A stretch of 64,000 nucleotides of DNA, taken from NCBI RefSeq assembly GCF_958979055.1, contig NC_084888.1, positions 9,657,501 through 9,721,500 of the forward strand. Reading direction: 5' to 3'. Below are positions 34,651-47,272 of this stretch, piece by piece. Source of the stretch: Alnus glutinosa. Its lineage: Eukaryota > Streptophyta > Magnoliopsida > Fagales > Betulaceae. Made by a program: the position numbers and the translations under genes. Below the pieces are notes generated by a model. The model saw nothing but the letters and a program-made list of their open reading frames with translations, was not told the origin of the DNA and did no database searches. How positions within the stretch are numbered: the stretch's first letter is position 1; every line of letters starts with the position of its first letter.

Positions 34651-36493
34651 ATGGATCCTCAGGCTTTTATTAGGTTGTCAATAGGCTCACTGCGACTGAG
34701 GATTCCTGGAGCAGCTTTGAACTCAGTGAGTTCTGGAATTCAGGCACTCTCTTCTCCATGTTCATGTGAAATTCGTCTTCGAGGTTTTCCTGTGCAGACA
34801 ACGTCAGTCCCTTTAGTAACCTCTTCTCAAGCTACGTCTGATTCCCACAGTGTTGCCTCAAGCTTTTATCTTGAAGAATCCGATCTGAAGGCATTGTTGG
34901 CACCTGGCTGTTTCTATAGCACTCATGCATGTTTGGAGATTGTTGTTTTTACAGGGAGGAAGGGATCCCATTGTGGCGTAGGCACCAAGAGGCATCAGAT
35001 TGGGACATTTAAGCTGGAGGTTGGTCCCGAATGGGGTGAAGGGAAGCCAGTAATTCTATTCAATGGTTGGATAGGTATTGGCAAAAACAAGCAGGAGAGT
35101 GGAAAACCAGGAGCAGAGCTTCATTTGAGAGTGAAACTGGACCCTGATCCAAGATATATTTTCCAGTTTGAAGAGGTGACCAGATTGAGTCCTCAAATAG
35201 TTCAGCTTCAAGGCTCCATTAAGCAGCCTATCTTCAGTTGCAAGTTTAGTCGAGACAGGTGATATGACTTACGTGATCTTCTATTTCCATCGATTGTCTA
35301 AAACCTTCAAAAAAGCTTCAACTTGCTTCATTTTTATTTTTATTTTTTTGACAAATTTGGTTGGCACTTAAAAGCTTAATCAGGATCACATAATCCAGAA
35401 GGAAAGAAACAAAATGAAGTATTTGCTATTGATATCTTGACAGGAATTTAATGTTCTTATTTAATTTGTTCACTGTCTTGATGGCTTTAGATTCTTTTAG
35501 GATGGTTAAGCTTCTTGATTGGGGTAGTTTTGGCTATATCAGTTGAGGAGCTAATCCTCAAACTGTTATGGTAGACAGATTTTGGGTGACATGCAATATT
35601 TAGGTGAAAGCAACATGAAAATTTTCTGCATTATAATATATTTGGAAAGAGAAATCCTTGGTGTTTCTTGATGCTCTAGTTAACTGCAATATTGTGTGGA
35701 AAGGGCTTTTGTACAATTTTCTTGTTTCTGTTTCTCTTTTAGTCTTGTAATTTAGTGGGATGAACTGCTATCTCCGATTATTGTTTGATAGTTATGATGA
35801 ATTGACAGGGTACCTCAGGTGGATTCATTGAGCGCTTACTGGGGAGGTTCTGCTGATGGTTCTGACCTAGAGGTGGAGAGAAGAGAGAGGAAGGGGTGGA
35901 AGGTGAAGATACATGATCTCTCTGGTTCGGCTGTTGCAGCAGCCTTCATAACAACTCCATTTGTGCCATCAACAGGTTGTGATTGGGTGGCCAGGTCCAA
36001 CCCAGGAGCTTGGTTGATTGTTCGACCTGATGTTTGCAGGCCTGAGAGCTGGCAGCCATGGGGAAAGCTTGAGGCATGGCGTGAACGTGGCATCAGAGAT
36101 TCTGTCTGCTGCCGATTTCGCCTTCTCTCTGAAGGCCAAGAGGGAGGGGAGCTTCTCATGTCAGAGATATTTATCAATGCTGAAAAGGGAGGCGAGTTTT
36201 TCATAGACAGTGACAGACAAATGCGAGCAGCAGCAGCAAGTCCAATACCAAGCCCGCAAAGCAGTGGAGATTTTGCAGCATTGGGTCCTGTTGTTGGAGG
36301 TTTTGTCATGAGCTGTAGAGTGCAAGGGGAAGGGAAGAGTAGCAAGCCATTGGTACAACTGGCCATGCGACACATAACATGTGTGGAGGATGCTGCCATC
36401 TTTATGGCACTAGCAGCAGCTGTTGATCTCAGCATTGAGGCTTGTCGGCCTTTCCGTAGGAAGATCAAGAGAGGGTTACGTCATTCTTTATGA
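34651..36493 (+). CDS. DUF1005 family protein (ASG1-like)
   Basis: Two exons, 34651-35258 and 35809-36493, encode 430 residues. The start MDPQAFIRLSIGSL is the conserved N-terminus of the family, so this ATG was preferred to an in-frame ATG at 34588 that spans the leader-intron acceptor. Recognisable blocks are CSCEIRLRGFPVQTT, FYLEESDLKALLAPGCFY, LEVGPEWGEGKP, the exon-2 ERKGWKVKIHDLSGSAVAAA, FVPSTGCDWVARSNPGAWL and VQLAMRHITCVEDAAIFMA. The biochemical role is unknown; a potato member was named for abiotic-stress induction. No membrane span or signal peptide is seen. It is full length and intact, and resembles At5g17640 from memory. Confidence 0.95.
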
Positions 36494-38256
36494 AGTATGT
36501 AGAAAATTTGTTGTGATTTGTTTCCATGAATATAGAAAAGCTCTACTTTTTCTCTGATTGCTCTGATCTTTGTCATTCTGTACAGGACTCCCTGTGTATA
36601 TCTCTACTTCCAAAAATTGTTGTGCTCAAGTATAGCAGTTACAGCCTGCAAGAGAGCAATCTGCCCTGGCATGACTTGGGGGAGGGTGGTTTCTTTGGAA
36701 AAGCAAGTTTCAGTGAATCCCAAAAGGGTGTTTCAGTAGAATTAGTTTGACTTAGTTGATCATGTTTCCGCAAGAGGGGTTCCGGAACTTTTGTAAATTA
36801 TTAAGGCTGAAAAAACAGATTGGCAAACTCAAAAAGTGTTTAATCCATTGTGAAACAGGTTACTAGTTGACTTGCTGTAAGTATTGTAATTTAAGTCGAA
36901 ACCTGGATGCTAACCAGTTTGCCAAAACATTGAAAACTTTTCTCTCTGCCCTCTTGCGATATGAACAGAAATCACTAAAACAAGCATTTTGAGCTGGCTT
37001 GTTGTTCGCTGAAATGTGGTTTGTCCTAATTTCTTATGGGCTATGGGGTATGACTTAAGTAAAAATGGGATAGGGTTGGTAGGATGTGAGTAGTGTATAG
37101 CATTATTCCTTTTGGAAAACGAAGTTATTTTTCATACATTTTTTGGCGTTTAGCTCGCATGAAAAATCGTCAAATATTTCTTATATTTTTCATATAATGA
37201 AGGAAGAGAATGTGTGAAAATAGAAGGTTGTTGAGAGTGAGGATTGGATTCAGTACAATTGTCTGCGCATATTACTTGTAATTTGAGAAGACAATTATAA
37301 AGGACTCTTGAAATCCACATGCCCGAGTCAGACATTCGAGCAGCTAGAAATCTACTTAGTCGAGTTCGTTCCATAAGGATCACTCACAATTGGCTGCCTT
37401 AAGGTGTAGGAGAGCTGCGAAAAATGGCTTACGCAAATAGTGTAAGCCATTTTATACCTTACGCAAATTAATTTCTTTAGTTAACCGAAAACATTTTTAA
37501 GTTGACCAATATTTTATATTGTGTCAAACATTCAAAAATAAGAAAACCTTTTTGTATACAATATTTTACTCCAAAACATACGAAAAAAAAAAAAAAAAAA
37601 AATGCTTAGCGCTTGTTACCTTGATTGCACTTTAGAGTTTATTTTAATTACTAATCCAATGATTTGTAGTCTAATCCCCAATTCCAGACCAAAACATAAG
37701 AGGACCAGTAAGAACCATTCTCCCACCACCAGTTAAGGAAGCCATGATCACCAACCGAGAGACAGGAAGCCCCACATGTTTCGAGAACTTCCAAGGCTGT
37801 AAGACCCACAAGGGAGAAAATGAGACGTTATCTTCACAGAATATGGTGGATTAGTAGTCCCTACTTACTACACAGCATATTGACGTCAAAATTAAAATCG
37901 CAATAATCTGTGTTTTTTGTCTTTGTTCGCCCGTTTGCCGTTTGTTTCCTCCTGCTGTTTTCTTATCCGTCACTCAGGCCCCATCCACAAGGGGGGGGAC
38001 AAAAGGAAAAACCTTTGATTCACAATAGGCTAGAAATAAAATAAGATACAATAACTGGCAAGCAAATATTCTATACGTACAATAGCTTTTAAGTTTTTGT
38101 GACACGCCAACACAAGACAAGAGACAACACGGCTTCCAGAAAACCAAGGTTCCAAAACCCATCAAAATGCACTCCCTCCATGCCAAACTGCCATTAATGG
38201 GACAAACAAACTCAAAACTCCTCCATTAATGGTACCCTTAATGAAAGCTTCCAACA
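36494..38256. other. Convergent intergenic region DUF1005 / TBCA
   Basis: It carries both 3' UTRs and no gene. Around 37100-37500 are MITE-like motifs such as a 12-bp-stem hairpin AAAATGGCTTAC/GTAAGCCATTTT at about 37423-37453. A poly(A) tract lies at about 37583-37602. Confidence 0.45.
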
Positions 38257-41200
38257 CTAGGCTTCAGTTGTTTGAAAGAACTGTTCAACCTCCGCTATAG
38301 TGCTTCGTGCTTCCTCAATTTCTGCGCCTTCCTTTTGGTTCGACTCCTCCAGCTCAGCCTGAAATTGAATATCATACTCAGCAGAATGTATTCATAAAAC
38401 TCAACTGCTCTATTGCTTAATCTTTCATTGAAATGAATCCCCATAGATGGAAATATATTTATGCTTGGAGCTAGACACTACTACATAGCATATACACCAA
38501 ACACTAGCACACAAGCAGGGGGTGTAAAGACATGGCATGAAAATATATATATCTGTTCTTTTGCACTTGAAAAGTTGTATTTCGGTTGGCAATAACTGCT
38601 ACTTGAACTCAATATGTGCTTCTCGCATCTAAATTATATAGAAAACAAAAAGTGGAAAACATATAGGGTTACCTGTCATGTATCTAATAATAAATAAGGG
38701 CAATGCACAATTTTTTTCAAATTTGAGCACTAGTCCATCTTATCCAGAAAAATTGTTGCAACGTATGCCCACTATCCAAATTAGTACCAGAAATAAGAAA
38801 AATATCACTACACACAAATAGTGATATGCAGTTTCTGTGGACGCTGTATATTAGAGTCAACATGGAAAATACCACTTCAACTAAACAAAATCTCAAATTT
38901 CTATTCTATTTTTTTAGTTTTTTAGTTTTTTCAGGTTTCAGATCCATAATGAGGACATGACCACCAAAACCATTTATGTAACAGGTTGAGAGATTAAACT
39001 GGGCCGTGCACACACATACTTCTTAGTTGTTATCGTGGTTGAATTGGACCAGTTTTTTCAAATAGTGAAAAAAACTGAATGGCAAGCACAACAACTGAGA
39101 GGAGAGGAGGAGCTCTGTAGAGAGATTGTCAAGCTCCTATTGGTGATAAAATATAAAGTAAAATAAGATAGGCGGAACTATATTTCTAGATAAAAAGGGA
39201 GAAAGAGAAAACACAAAGATTTAAGTGGTTTGACCTTAGAGGTCTACATCCACTGTGCACACAACTCAAAGGGGCTATATTTGTATATAATTGACTTGTA
39301 TCATTTTGTATCATAATAGGTATATATAGGAATTTAACAAGATAAATATGACAACTCAGAAAACCACTGTTTTGAGTAGACCATGTGATACAAAATGTTC
39401 TCTCATAATATTCTAAGATCCCCCACAAACTCAAGGTGCAAGCTTGAGTTTGGAAGAAAGTGGCTAGATCAGATTAATTGAATCGAACAAGTCCAGGTCG
39501 AAGTGCATGGTTAGATCGAATTGGTGGGGTAGGACTTGACAGATAGAAAAGTCGAACTAGAGTGAACAAACTCTGGGTCGAGGCACCCAACCAGGTTGAA
39601 TCGATGGGGCAGAGCCTGACTGGTCTGCATGAGAGAAAATAGCAGGCAAGCAAAGGTGGCATGCGGAAGAGCATAGGAGCATGTTGGAGTGCATGGTAGC
39701 ACGTGTGAGCACGTGCACAAATCTTGGTGGCGGTGGATTCCGATGTTTGATAGATTGGCAACTTCTGAGTCCATTCGTTCAAATCTTTTGTTGACCAAAA
39801 CAACGCATGGAACACGGGGGAAACATGTGGAGAGTTTCTGCGGGTGGCAGATTCCATGGTTTGACACATCAGCAACCTCTGAGCCTGTTTTTGGTGTTGG
39901 TTGGTAAAAAGAGGACTTTTAGGTGACAGATTGGTGCCGGTGCATGGAACACATGAGCTAAAACTGAAAGACTTCTGGGTGAGACAAGGAGCTGGGTGGA
40001 GGTGACCAAAAGGTGGCTTTGACACCATGATAAAGTATAAAAGTAAAATGAAATATGCAGAAGATTATTTTTGGAAAAGAGAGAGAGAGAGAGAGAGAGA
40101 GAGAAAACACACAGATTTAAGTGGCTAGGCCTTAGAGACTATGTCTTCTAGGATTATATTTTTATTTTATTGACTTTGGTCATTTTGTATTACAATAGAA
40201 AGTATAGGAACTTGGTAATTTACCTAGTAGAACTCATAAAACTATTCATGCCCATTGTATAATTTGTATTACACCAAACATGCTGTTTTGTGCAAACCAC
40301 GAGTTACAAATATTCTCATAATATTCTAACAGTAAAATAGTGGCGGTGGTAGTTTAAGGTTGTACTTGGGACAATAATAGGGTTTTTGGTTGCAGGGGAT
40401 TGGTTGTTTGAACGATGGTTGTTTTGGGGTTGAGGGAAGGGTGACTGGAGTATTGAAGAAGAAAGTTCTCATATATTTACAACTTTGCCATAAATGAAGC
40501 CAATGTAGGTGGGTGTGTGAGGTCATGAGGGGGCAGAATAGGGGGATAGGTTGGGATCAGGATTTACAGGAAATGGGGAGGGGGTACGAAGATGAGAAGG
40601 AATGAAAAAAAAAAAAAAATGTTTTTGTTTATTTAATTAAAATGACTTGAAAATAAATAAAAAATTTTGAGAATTTTTCAGCTAAAGTGGCATATGCCAC
40701 CTGAACTTAATTATACAATGCAAGCGAAAAAATTGTATTAATGGGTATTTTAGCCATTTTTCTCATTTTTGCTACCAATTTGGATGGCAGGAAGCATATT
40801 GCAACATTTCTTCCAACTTAAAGGATTAATTGTCTAAACTACAGCTACGTTCGTCCATTTTAGGGGTTCTCTTGTATACTTCCTGTGTATAAAGGTTGCG
40901 CCCCTCTGCGCTTATTTTTATAAATTGCAATTACTTATCAAAAAAATAATTGTCTAAACTACAGGTTTCATGGGAATATTGCAGGAAGAACGATAGTATG
41001 GAATGATAAAGCGTAATTTTCCCAATAAATAATCTTATTCATTGTGCCATACTATGCAGATGCTTCCACTTTAAAAAAGATAATTTCCTTGTTATCCAAG
41101 GTAAAGCACATCTAGAGTAGTGAAATGGGAACTAAAAAGTCTTAGCACATTTAAGTGTGTTACCAGTTACAACCACCTAACTGGAACGGATTCCCAAAGT

Positions 41201-44094
41201 AAGTAATCTAATGTTTTTTTTTTTTTTGATAAGTAAGAAACCAATCTCAATAAAAAGCGTAAGGTGCCCCTTAGTACACTGGGAGTATACAAAGGAAGCA
41301 CCTAATTAGAAAGAGAAAAACGAGCAAAAATGTCATCAAAACTAAACGACAAAGGATGCGCATAAGCCGTAGTCCAAAAGTACAACGTAAGGTAAAACGA
41401 GGATAAAATCTCCTCCTAGGTACTTTCCAAATCCTCAAAGCTCCTATTGTTCATTTCCCTCCATAAGCACTAAAAGAGGTAAATAGGCGTCATTTTCCAC
41501 ACTATAGTACTCATTGGCCTTTTAGAGGACCACCAACAAGTAAGGAAGTCGATAACCCGTTTACGCATAAGCCAAGACATCCCGAAACGATTGAAGAGAG
41601 TACTCCACAAAGCAGAAGCCACGTCGCAGTGAAGAAGAAGATGATCCACAGACTCCCCAGTCTTCTTACACATATAGCATCTGTTTATCACGATAACATG
41701 CCAATTCTTGAGATTGTCCATGGTAAGGATCTTGTCAAGAGCCGCAGACCACGCAAAAAAGGCAGCTCTTGAAGAAGCCTGAGTGCGCCAAACACTTTTC
41801 CAGGGAAAGTGACTATCTCCATAGCAAGCCAAAGAGTAAAAGAAGGACTTGACCTTGAACAAACCTTTTTTGGAGGAGACCCACCACATCTTTTCTTCGC
41901 TACCTCTTCTCACTTTAACTCAATGCAACGCCTGGAAAAATGAAGCAAAAAATCCACCTCCCAATCGTGAGACTCCCTAGTAAAGCTCACGTTCCACTGG
42001 TTGGAACCGCCCAAAAACTCCAAATTATCTGCAACAGAGGCGTCATTCATACGAGCAACACCAAAAAAGATGGAAAAGCTACCTTAAGAGTCGTGTCCCC
42101 ACACCACAAATCATACCAAAAGCTAATCTTGGTTCCATCCCCCACAACAAATCTGGTGAAGCTTCAGAAAGAATCCCAACATTTTCTGATGTTCTTCCAC
42201 ACCCCCACCCCAAAGACACCTGCTGGCTCAAGACCACCCACCCCATAAGATGTCGCATTTAGAATCCACCACTACTCTCCACCACGCATCTCTCTCAAAT
42301 CCCTAACGCCGCAACCATTTACCTAGCAGGGCGCGATTAAACACCCTCAAATTTCTGATCCCCAACCCTCCCTCATAAATCGGAGAGCAAACCTTGGCCT
42401 AGCTAACTAGGTGATATTTAAATTCTTCGTCTATCCCTCCCCATAAAAAGTCTCGTTGGAGCTTCTCGATTCGATTTGCCACACTAGCAGGAATGGGGAA
42501 GAGAAACAAGAAGTACGTACGTAGATTGGAAATAATGCTCTTGATAAGGTAATCCTGCCACCCTTAGAGAAATACAACATTTTCCAACTGATTAACCCAC
42601 GCTCCATAAATACAACATTTTCCAACTGATTAACCCACGCTCCATCTTTACCACGATGCCATCCCAAATAGACTTGGCCTTGTAACACGCCTCCAGCGGC
42701 ATACCAAGATACTTCAGGGGCACAGAGGAAGTCCCACAACCTAAGATGTCAGCCAACTCAACAACATTATCCACGTTGCACACAGGAACCAAGATTGATT
42801 TGGCCAAATTAACATTTAAGCCAGATACAACTTCAAAACATAATAAGAGAACACAGAGATAGCGAACATGGCTAGGGTTGGCCTCACAGAAAACCAAAGT
42901 ATCATCTGCGAAGAACAAGTGTGAGATATTAACATGGGGAACCTAGATCCCACGGAAAAGCCTGAGAGACGACCCTTATCAACAGTAACATAAAACATTT
43001 TGCTCAAAACCTCCATGACCAATACAAACAGAAGGGGAAATAAAGGATCACCCTGTCTCAACTCACGAGAACTACTGAAGAAACCGAACGGAGATCCATT
43101 AACCAAAACGGAGAAGCGCACCGAAGAAATGCAGTGTGGATAACTACTGCTAAAACACCACTAATCACAAAGAATCACAACCTAGAACCAAGCCCATTTA
43201 AGTGTGTTGAAACCCTCAAATTATAAGGGTGGGGAGAGTCAATAATTTACTTATACAGTCCTATTGCAGTACCTAGTAGGCCACAGAGAACATTAATTAA
43301 TATCATTCTTTTCTAAGCACCAGTTCAGAAGTACGTACAATATGCGATGATCAAACTAAATAAACCTTTAACCAGCCTATGCCAAAACATAACCTAATTG
43401 CCTAGAACACGGACACACAACGTGCTCTCAGCCAGAGTGCAGTTTATTTATGTACGCCACAACCTACAACTAGAAGGGTGGGGAAGAGTCACACACAGAC
43501 ATGCGGGTGTGCACGACCAGAATGCAGCCTATTTATGTGTGCCACAACCCACAGCTAGAAGGGCGGGGAGGGAGAATCTGCAGCAGCTAAATAATAATAC
43601 AGCAGTTAGAACATCAGGGAAGGCACACAAAAAAATAATGAAACAATACCAAAGTTCCTTTCAGCTCAGATAATGAGGCCTCCAGGCGCTTGCGACAATC
43701 AGGTACCATCATCCTTGACTCAGCCAGCACATTCTCCTGTTCAACATATAACAAAAAGAGAGCTTTTAAATAGGATATTAGAGGAAAATGAACAGATATT
43801 CCTTCAACCAAATAGGCAATGAGGTTTTCCACCAATACAATCCGGAGTATGTCTTTATTTTTTCAGTCAATCTTATTGGAAAGCTTAATAGCAGCCAAGC
43901 ACATACAATTTGATCAGGAGTATGATTTTAGTCTATCATACCTGTTGCTTAAGGTCATAAGGGTCAGCTCCTTTCTCCTTCATGTCTGCCGTTTTTGCAG
44001 CTTCTCTCTCAACCTCTTTCTCATATGAATGCAACTCTTTAACAATACGTTTACAAGTTCCTGTCTTGATTTTCAGATTTCTTAATGTCGCCAT
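38257..44094 (-). CDS. TFCA: Tubulin-folding cofactor A (TBCA)
   Basis: Three coding exons on the minus strand, 44094-43942, 43736-43650 and 38358-38257, encode 113 residues, the usual family length. The protein starts [20 protein letters not shown] and contains [20 protein letters not shown], the family signature, and an acidic helical C-terminus ending [14 protein letters not shown] is a small three-helix chaperone that holds beta-tubulin during alpha/beta dimer assembly in the cytosol; the Arabidopsis orthologue is KIESEL. The second intron is 5.3 kb and holds an LTR element and two LINE insertions. A TTCTGATAG acceptor just above the ATG implies a non-coding first exon, probably near 47273. 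Confidence 0.96.
39144..40331 (-). mobile_element. Small non-autonomous LTR retrotransposon (TRIM-like)
   Basis: Two diverged direct copies, 39144-39418 and 40028-40331, share starts (TGATAAA) and ends (ATATTCTAA.A). On the minus strand the element begins TGTTAGAATATTATGAG. Directly next to its 5' LTR lies a primer-binding site, TGGTGTCAAAGCC (40027-40015), close to the TGGTATCAGAGCC complementary to initiator tRNA-Met. A polypurine GTGGGGGA adjoins the other LTR. The 609-bp interior encodes no gag or pol. No target duplication was found. It sits inside TBCA intron 2. Confidence 0.8.
40080..40103. repeat. (GA)n microsatellite within LTR
   Basis: About 12 GA units inside the right-hand LTR copy; the left copy lacks the expansion. 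Confidence 0.85.
40845..40946 (+). mobile_element. 102-bp severely truncated LINE insertion
   Basis: An 18-bp target duplication TAATTGTCTAAACTACAG (40827-40844 and 40947-40964) flanks it exactly. The insert is only the LINE 3' end: CTTGTATACTTCCTGTGTA, GGTTGCGCCCCTCTGCGCTT, then TTACTTATC and oligo(A). It is in TBCA intron 2, in the opposite sense to the gene. Confidence 0.92.
41214..43145 (-). mobile_element. 5'-truncated L1-type LINE in TBCA intron 2
   Basis: It starts on the minus strand in the RT domain and ends in oligo(A) at 41227-41214. RT pieces include [13 protein letters not shown] (motif B) and FFADDTLVF (motif C, intact). A zf-RVT region follows with [18 protein letters not shown] and [18 protein letters not shown]. 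Several frameshifts break the frame. A 37-bp segment is tandemly duplicated at 42571-42607 and 42609-42645. It lies in the same orientation as TBCA. Confidence 0.88.
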
Positions 44095-44148
44095 TGGAAC
44101 CTATCAGAAGGAAGAATTTCAGCCATGGATTTGCACATACCATTGAAC

Positions 44149-44225
44149 TTTTTGATAAGTAATCGCAAATTTATCAAAAAGCACAAAGACATAACCCAAG
44201 CACACAAGAATTGTATAAGAGATAA
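44149..44225 (-). mobile_element. LINE 3'-tail fragment upstream of TBCA coding exon
   Basis: On the minus strand the sequence ends in CTTATCAAAAAG, as in the other LINE tails here, preceded by a diverged TTGTGTGCTTGGGTTATG version of the tail block. About 75 bp is recognisable. It lies within the proposed TBCA 5' UTR intron. Confidence 0.6.
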
Positions 44226-44499
44226 CCCAACCAGAAGAAGAAAGAATAATTTTTTTAAAAAAAAAAACCATGAAAGCTAGAAATATTAAAGTCAAAGGCA
44301 GCTGCTCCGTATTAAAGTGTCTTGAAAAGAAAGAGCCTTAATTCCACTGCTGTCCGCTCACGGTCTTTAAAACTCTGATCATTTCTTTCCCTTATGATAG
44401 ATAAGGACCACTTGATGATTTTCTTTTTATTTGAGACTTTATACACATCACTAAAGACAACCATTGCACCAAATTTATTGAACACACAAAAATGAGGCT

Positions 44500-46224
44500 C
44501 CTAAACAAATGTATGGTTTATTTGTTTGCTACCACATCATTAACTTGAAAGACTCCCATATCAAAATTCACAATCTTTTCCTCAAATCTTGGCGCTCTAT
44601 TTGCATACCACGCCATCTTGGAGATTTGGGTATCCGAAATATGTATGATGTCAATCTTGCTTTGATTACCAAACTTGGATGGAAACTTTTGTCTGATCAT
44701 GACTGCTTCTAAGTTAACCATCAGATATGGTTCCTTCTTATCTTCCCCAGATTCGTCAAATGCTTCATGGCTCTGGAAAGGTATCGTCCAATGCAAATCC
44801 CTCCTCCTATCTGGAACATGCCTTCAAGTCTCCATCAATTCTCATTTCCCTGTCTGGACATCAGCCTGGATTCCTACCTTGCCAAATTTCAAACCAGCCC
44901 CGAAACATCCAAGTAATAAGGAATTTCCTTCCTTGCTCATTTCAGATCTTTTCATCCCAGGAACATCTTAGTGGAATATTACTACAATTCTTTCCCTGTT
45001 CAATGAATTCTCTGCACAAGAAATTCTCAAACTTCATATATCGTCTGTTGTATCCCTAAAATACTTATGGACTCTAGCTCTATCCGGAAAATTTTCAATT
45101 GGTTCAGCTTGCCTTTCTATTCTTGCAAAAAACCATCCAGAATTGATTATCCCCTCCTCACAACCTTTTTGGAAGAAACTCTGGAAATTAAACTTGAAGG
45201 ATAGGCTGAGACTGTTTTTGTGGAAAATTGCTTGGAACATCCTTCTCACCACTTCCAGAATAAATTTCATATTACCATTCCCAAATAGATTACCAGAATG
45301 TTCACTTTGCAAAATTGATGATGATTCTCTTCATCATTTATTTTTCAATTGCATTATTGCACGATTTGTTTGGAGGCATTCCTTTTGGCCACTGGATTCC
45401 TCAGCTTTCAACTTCAATACAATGGCAACGATACCACATTATTTCTCCAGGTACTTCTCTGAATATACTTCAATGGATCCCCAAAAATTTCAGATATTTG
45501 CAGTGGTAGCTTGTGATCTTCTGTGGTTTTATCAAAACAAATCGCATCATGAAGGAATCAATATTGATATCCACATCATCTCTAAACATATCAATATGGT
45601 TACTATAGAGCACTACAATGCTTGGCATCCCTCTATTCCCATTGTAACAGAGAAATGGCTACCTCCTAAACCCCCTGGGTGACAATCAATTTTGACACAG
45701 TCATTAGAGATTCCTTCTCAATCCAAGCTGTAGTATGCAGAAACTCCCGAGGATGTATTATCTGTATGGCTTCTCGACTATCTCCACCATGCCATCCAAA
45801 TTATGGAGAAACTCTTGCTGCCAAGTTAGCAGTCTCATTGGCATCATCACTTCATCTTGATCACTTTATTCTGGAAGGTGATTCACAAGTTGTCATTTCT
45901 ACTCTCCAAAATCTAACTGTTACCCAAGATTGGAGGATCTCAACCCTCATCTTGAAAACAATTGGATCCATCTCAGCCTCTTCCTCATGGAAAGATCATA
46001 AAATTTCAAAAAGTGCAAACTTCTGTGCCCACCATGTGGCACATTGGGTCGCAACCAGATCCTTTTCTAATAGCATTCTCACTTATCCTCCTCCTTTACC
46101 TTCAATTCCTATTATAAGTGGTAAAGACCCCCCCTCTACTTTAAGAGGTGGTAGGCATCTTTCCACCTAGTTTCTAGTCTATTTTCCTATTGTTTGTTTC
46201 TTTCAAAGCATCTAAAAAAAAATC
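44500..46224 (+). mobile_element. 5'-truncated RNase H-bearing LINE, degenerate
   Basis: Conceptual pieces run from the end of RT (DLGIRNMYDVNLALITKLGW) through a zf-RVT region (KLWKLNLKDRLRLFLWKIAW, then CSLCKIDDDSLHHLFFNC) to an RVT_3 RNase H domain (VVCRNSRGCIICMASRL, LEGDSQVVISTLQ and CAHHVAHWVATRS). It ends in a short oligo(A) at about 46214-46222. It is disrupted by frameshifts and stops. This is a different LINE lineage from the L1 copies without RNase H nearby, and belongs with the fragment at 26795-27235. Confidence 0.8.
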
Positions 46225-46514
46225 TGTCCCAGAATATCTGGATTTCGAAAATAAAAGCATTCATTCATTTAAGGTTGTATAATATACTTAAATTAGAACC
46301 CACCTTTTTTCAAATTTGAGCCTGCCTTTTCTTGACCCACATTAAGGGCATTTTAAGTAGGGCTGGCAAAACAGGTACTCGACACGACCCGTTTAAGCTA
46401 GACTCAAACACGACCCATTTATGTTAACGGGTCGGGGCTCCAGACACGACAATTTCCCAGGTCACCCGACACGACCCATTTGACCCGTTTCTCTCTTTCT
46501 TTCTTTCTTTCTTT

Positions 46515-46524
<10 letters not shown>

Positions 46525-46545
<21 letters not shown>

Positions 46546-46550
46546 GGGGG
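46525..46550. repeat. Poly(G) tract, 26 G
   Basis: An uninterrupted run of 26 G follows TTTC repeats; rare in plant DNA and prone to assembly error. Confidence 0.85.
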
Positions 46551-47272
46551 TGGTTTGGGTATCCAATATAATTATGTGAACTAAGAACATTATTAGCTAA
46601 TTTCTTCAATTTGAAGCTACAATTTTGTCAACTCCTCTGGGGCATGTCATAAGATTTGTAAGAGGATATGTGTAAGCAGTAAGCACAGAGCTAAAACAGA
46701 GATAATCAGAATCTCACTATGCTGGGAAGGACTTAGGGATGAGCTTTGAAGAGGGAGAGCCATGGAAGAAAGTTTTTGTTCCCATATTTGTGTATCTTAA
46801 CTCAGTTTTCAGTACTCCAAACAATCCCCAACAACTTTGGGCAAACGATAAGAGCAGGTATAATTAAGTCAGGGGTGTCATTTTCCTTTGAATTTATAAC
46901 TGAATTATTAACTAATTAACTAGCGCTTCATTTTCACCAGATGATGACAGTCAAATTCAATCCCAAATAACCATAACTAAACATTTAAGCATTTGTGTAT
47001 ATAGGAAAGAACTTACAACTGAAACAGAAAACTGTAATTTTTAACTTTATTTATTCACCTCAAAACAATTAAAAAATCAACTAAAATAAACGTCATCACA
47101 ACTTCACAAGAAATATCAGATCTCCAATGAACACCGGCCACTGAGTTTTTCCTCATTGCCGCTCATCCATTAATTACAAAGCATTTACACTAACAACATC
47201 ACTGAGACTTGACAAGCCATTTCCCGAAACAAATCAAAATGCTATAAAAATGGAAATCAACTATTAACATAC

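Noticed and set aside
35836..36468. 210-residue minus-strand frame
   Set aside because: It is antisense to DUF1005 exon 2, which matches a known family along its length.
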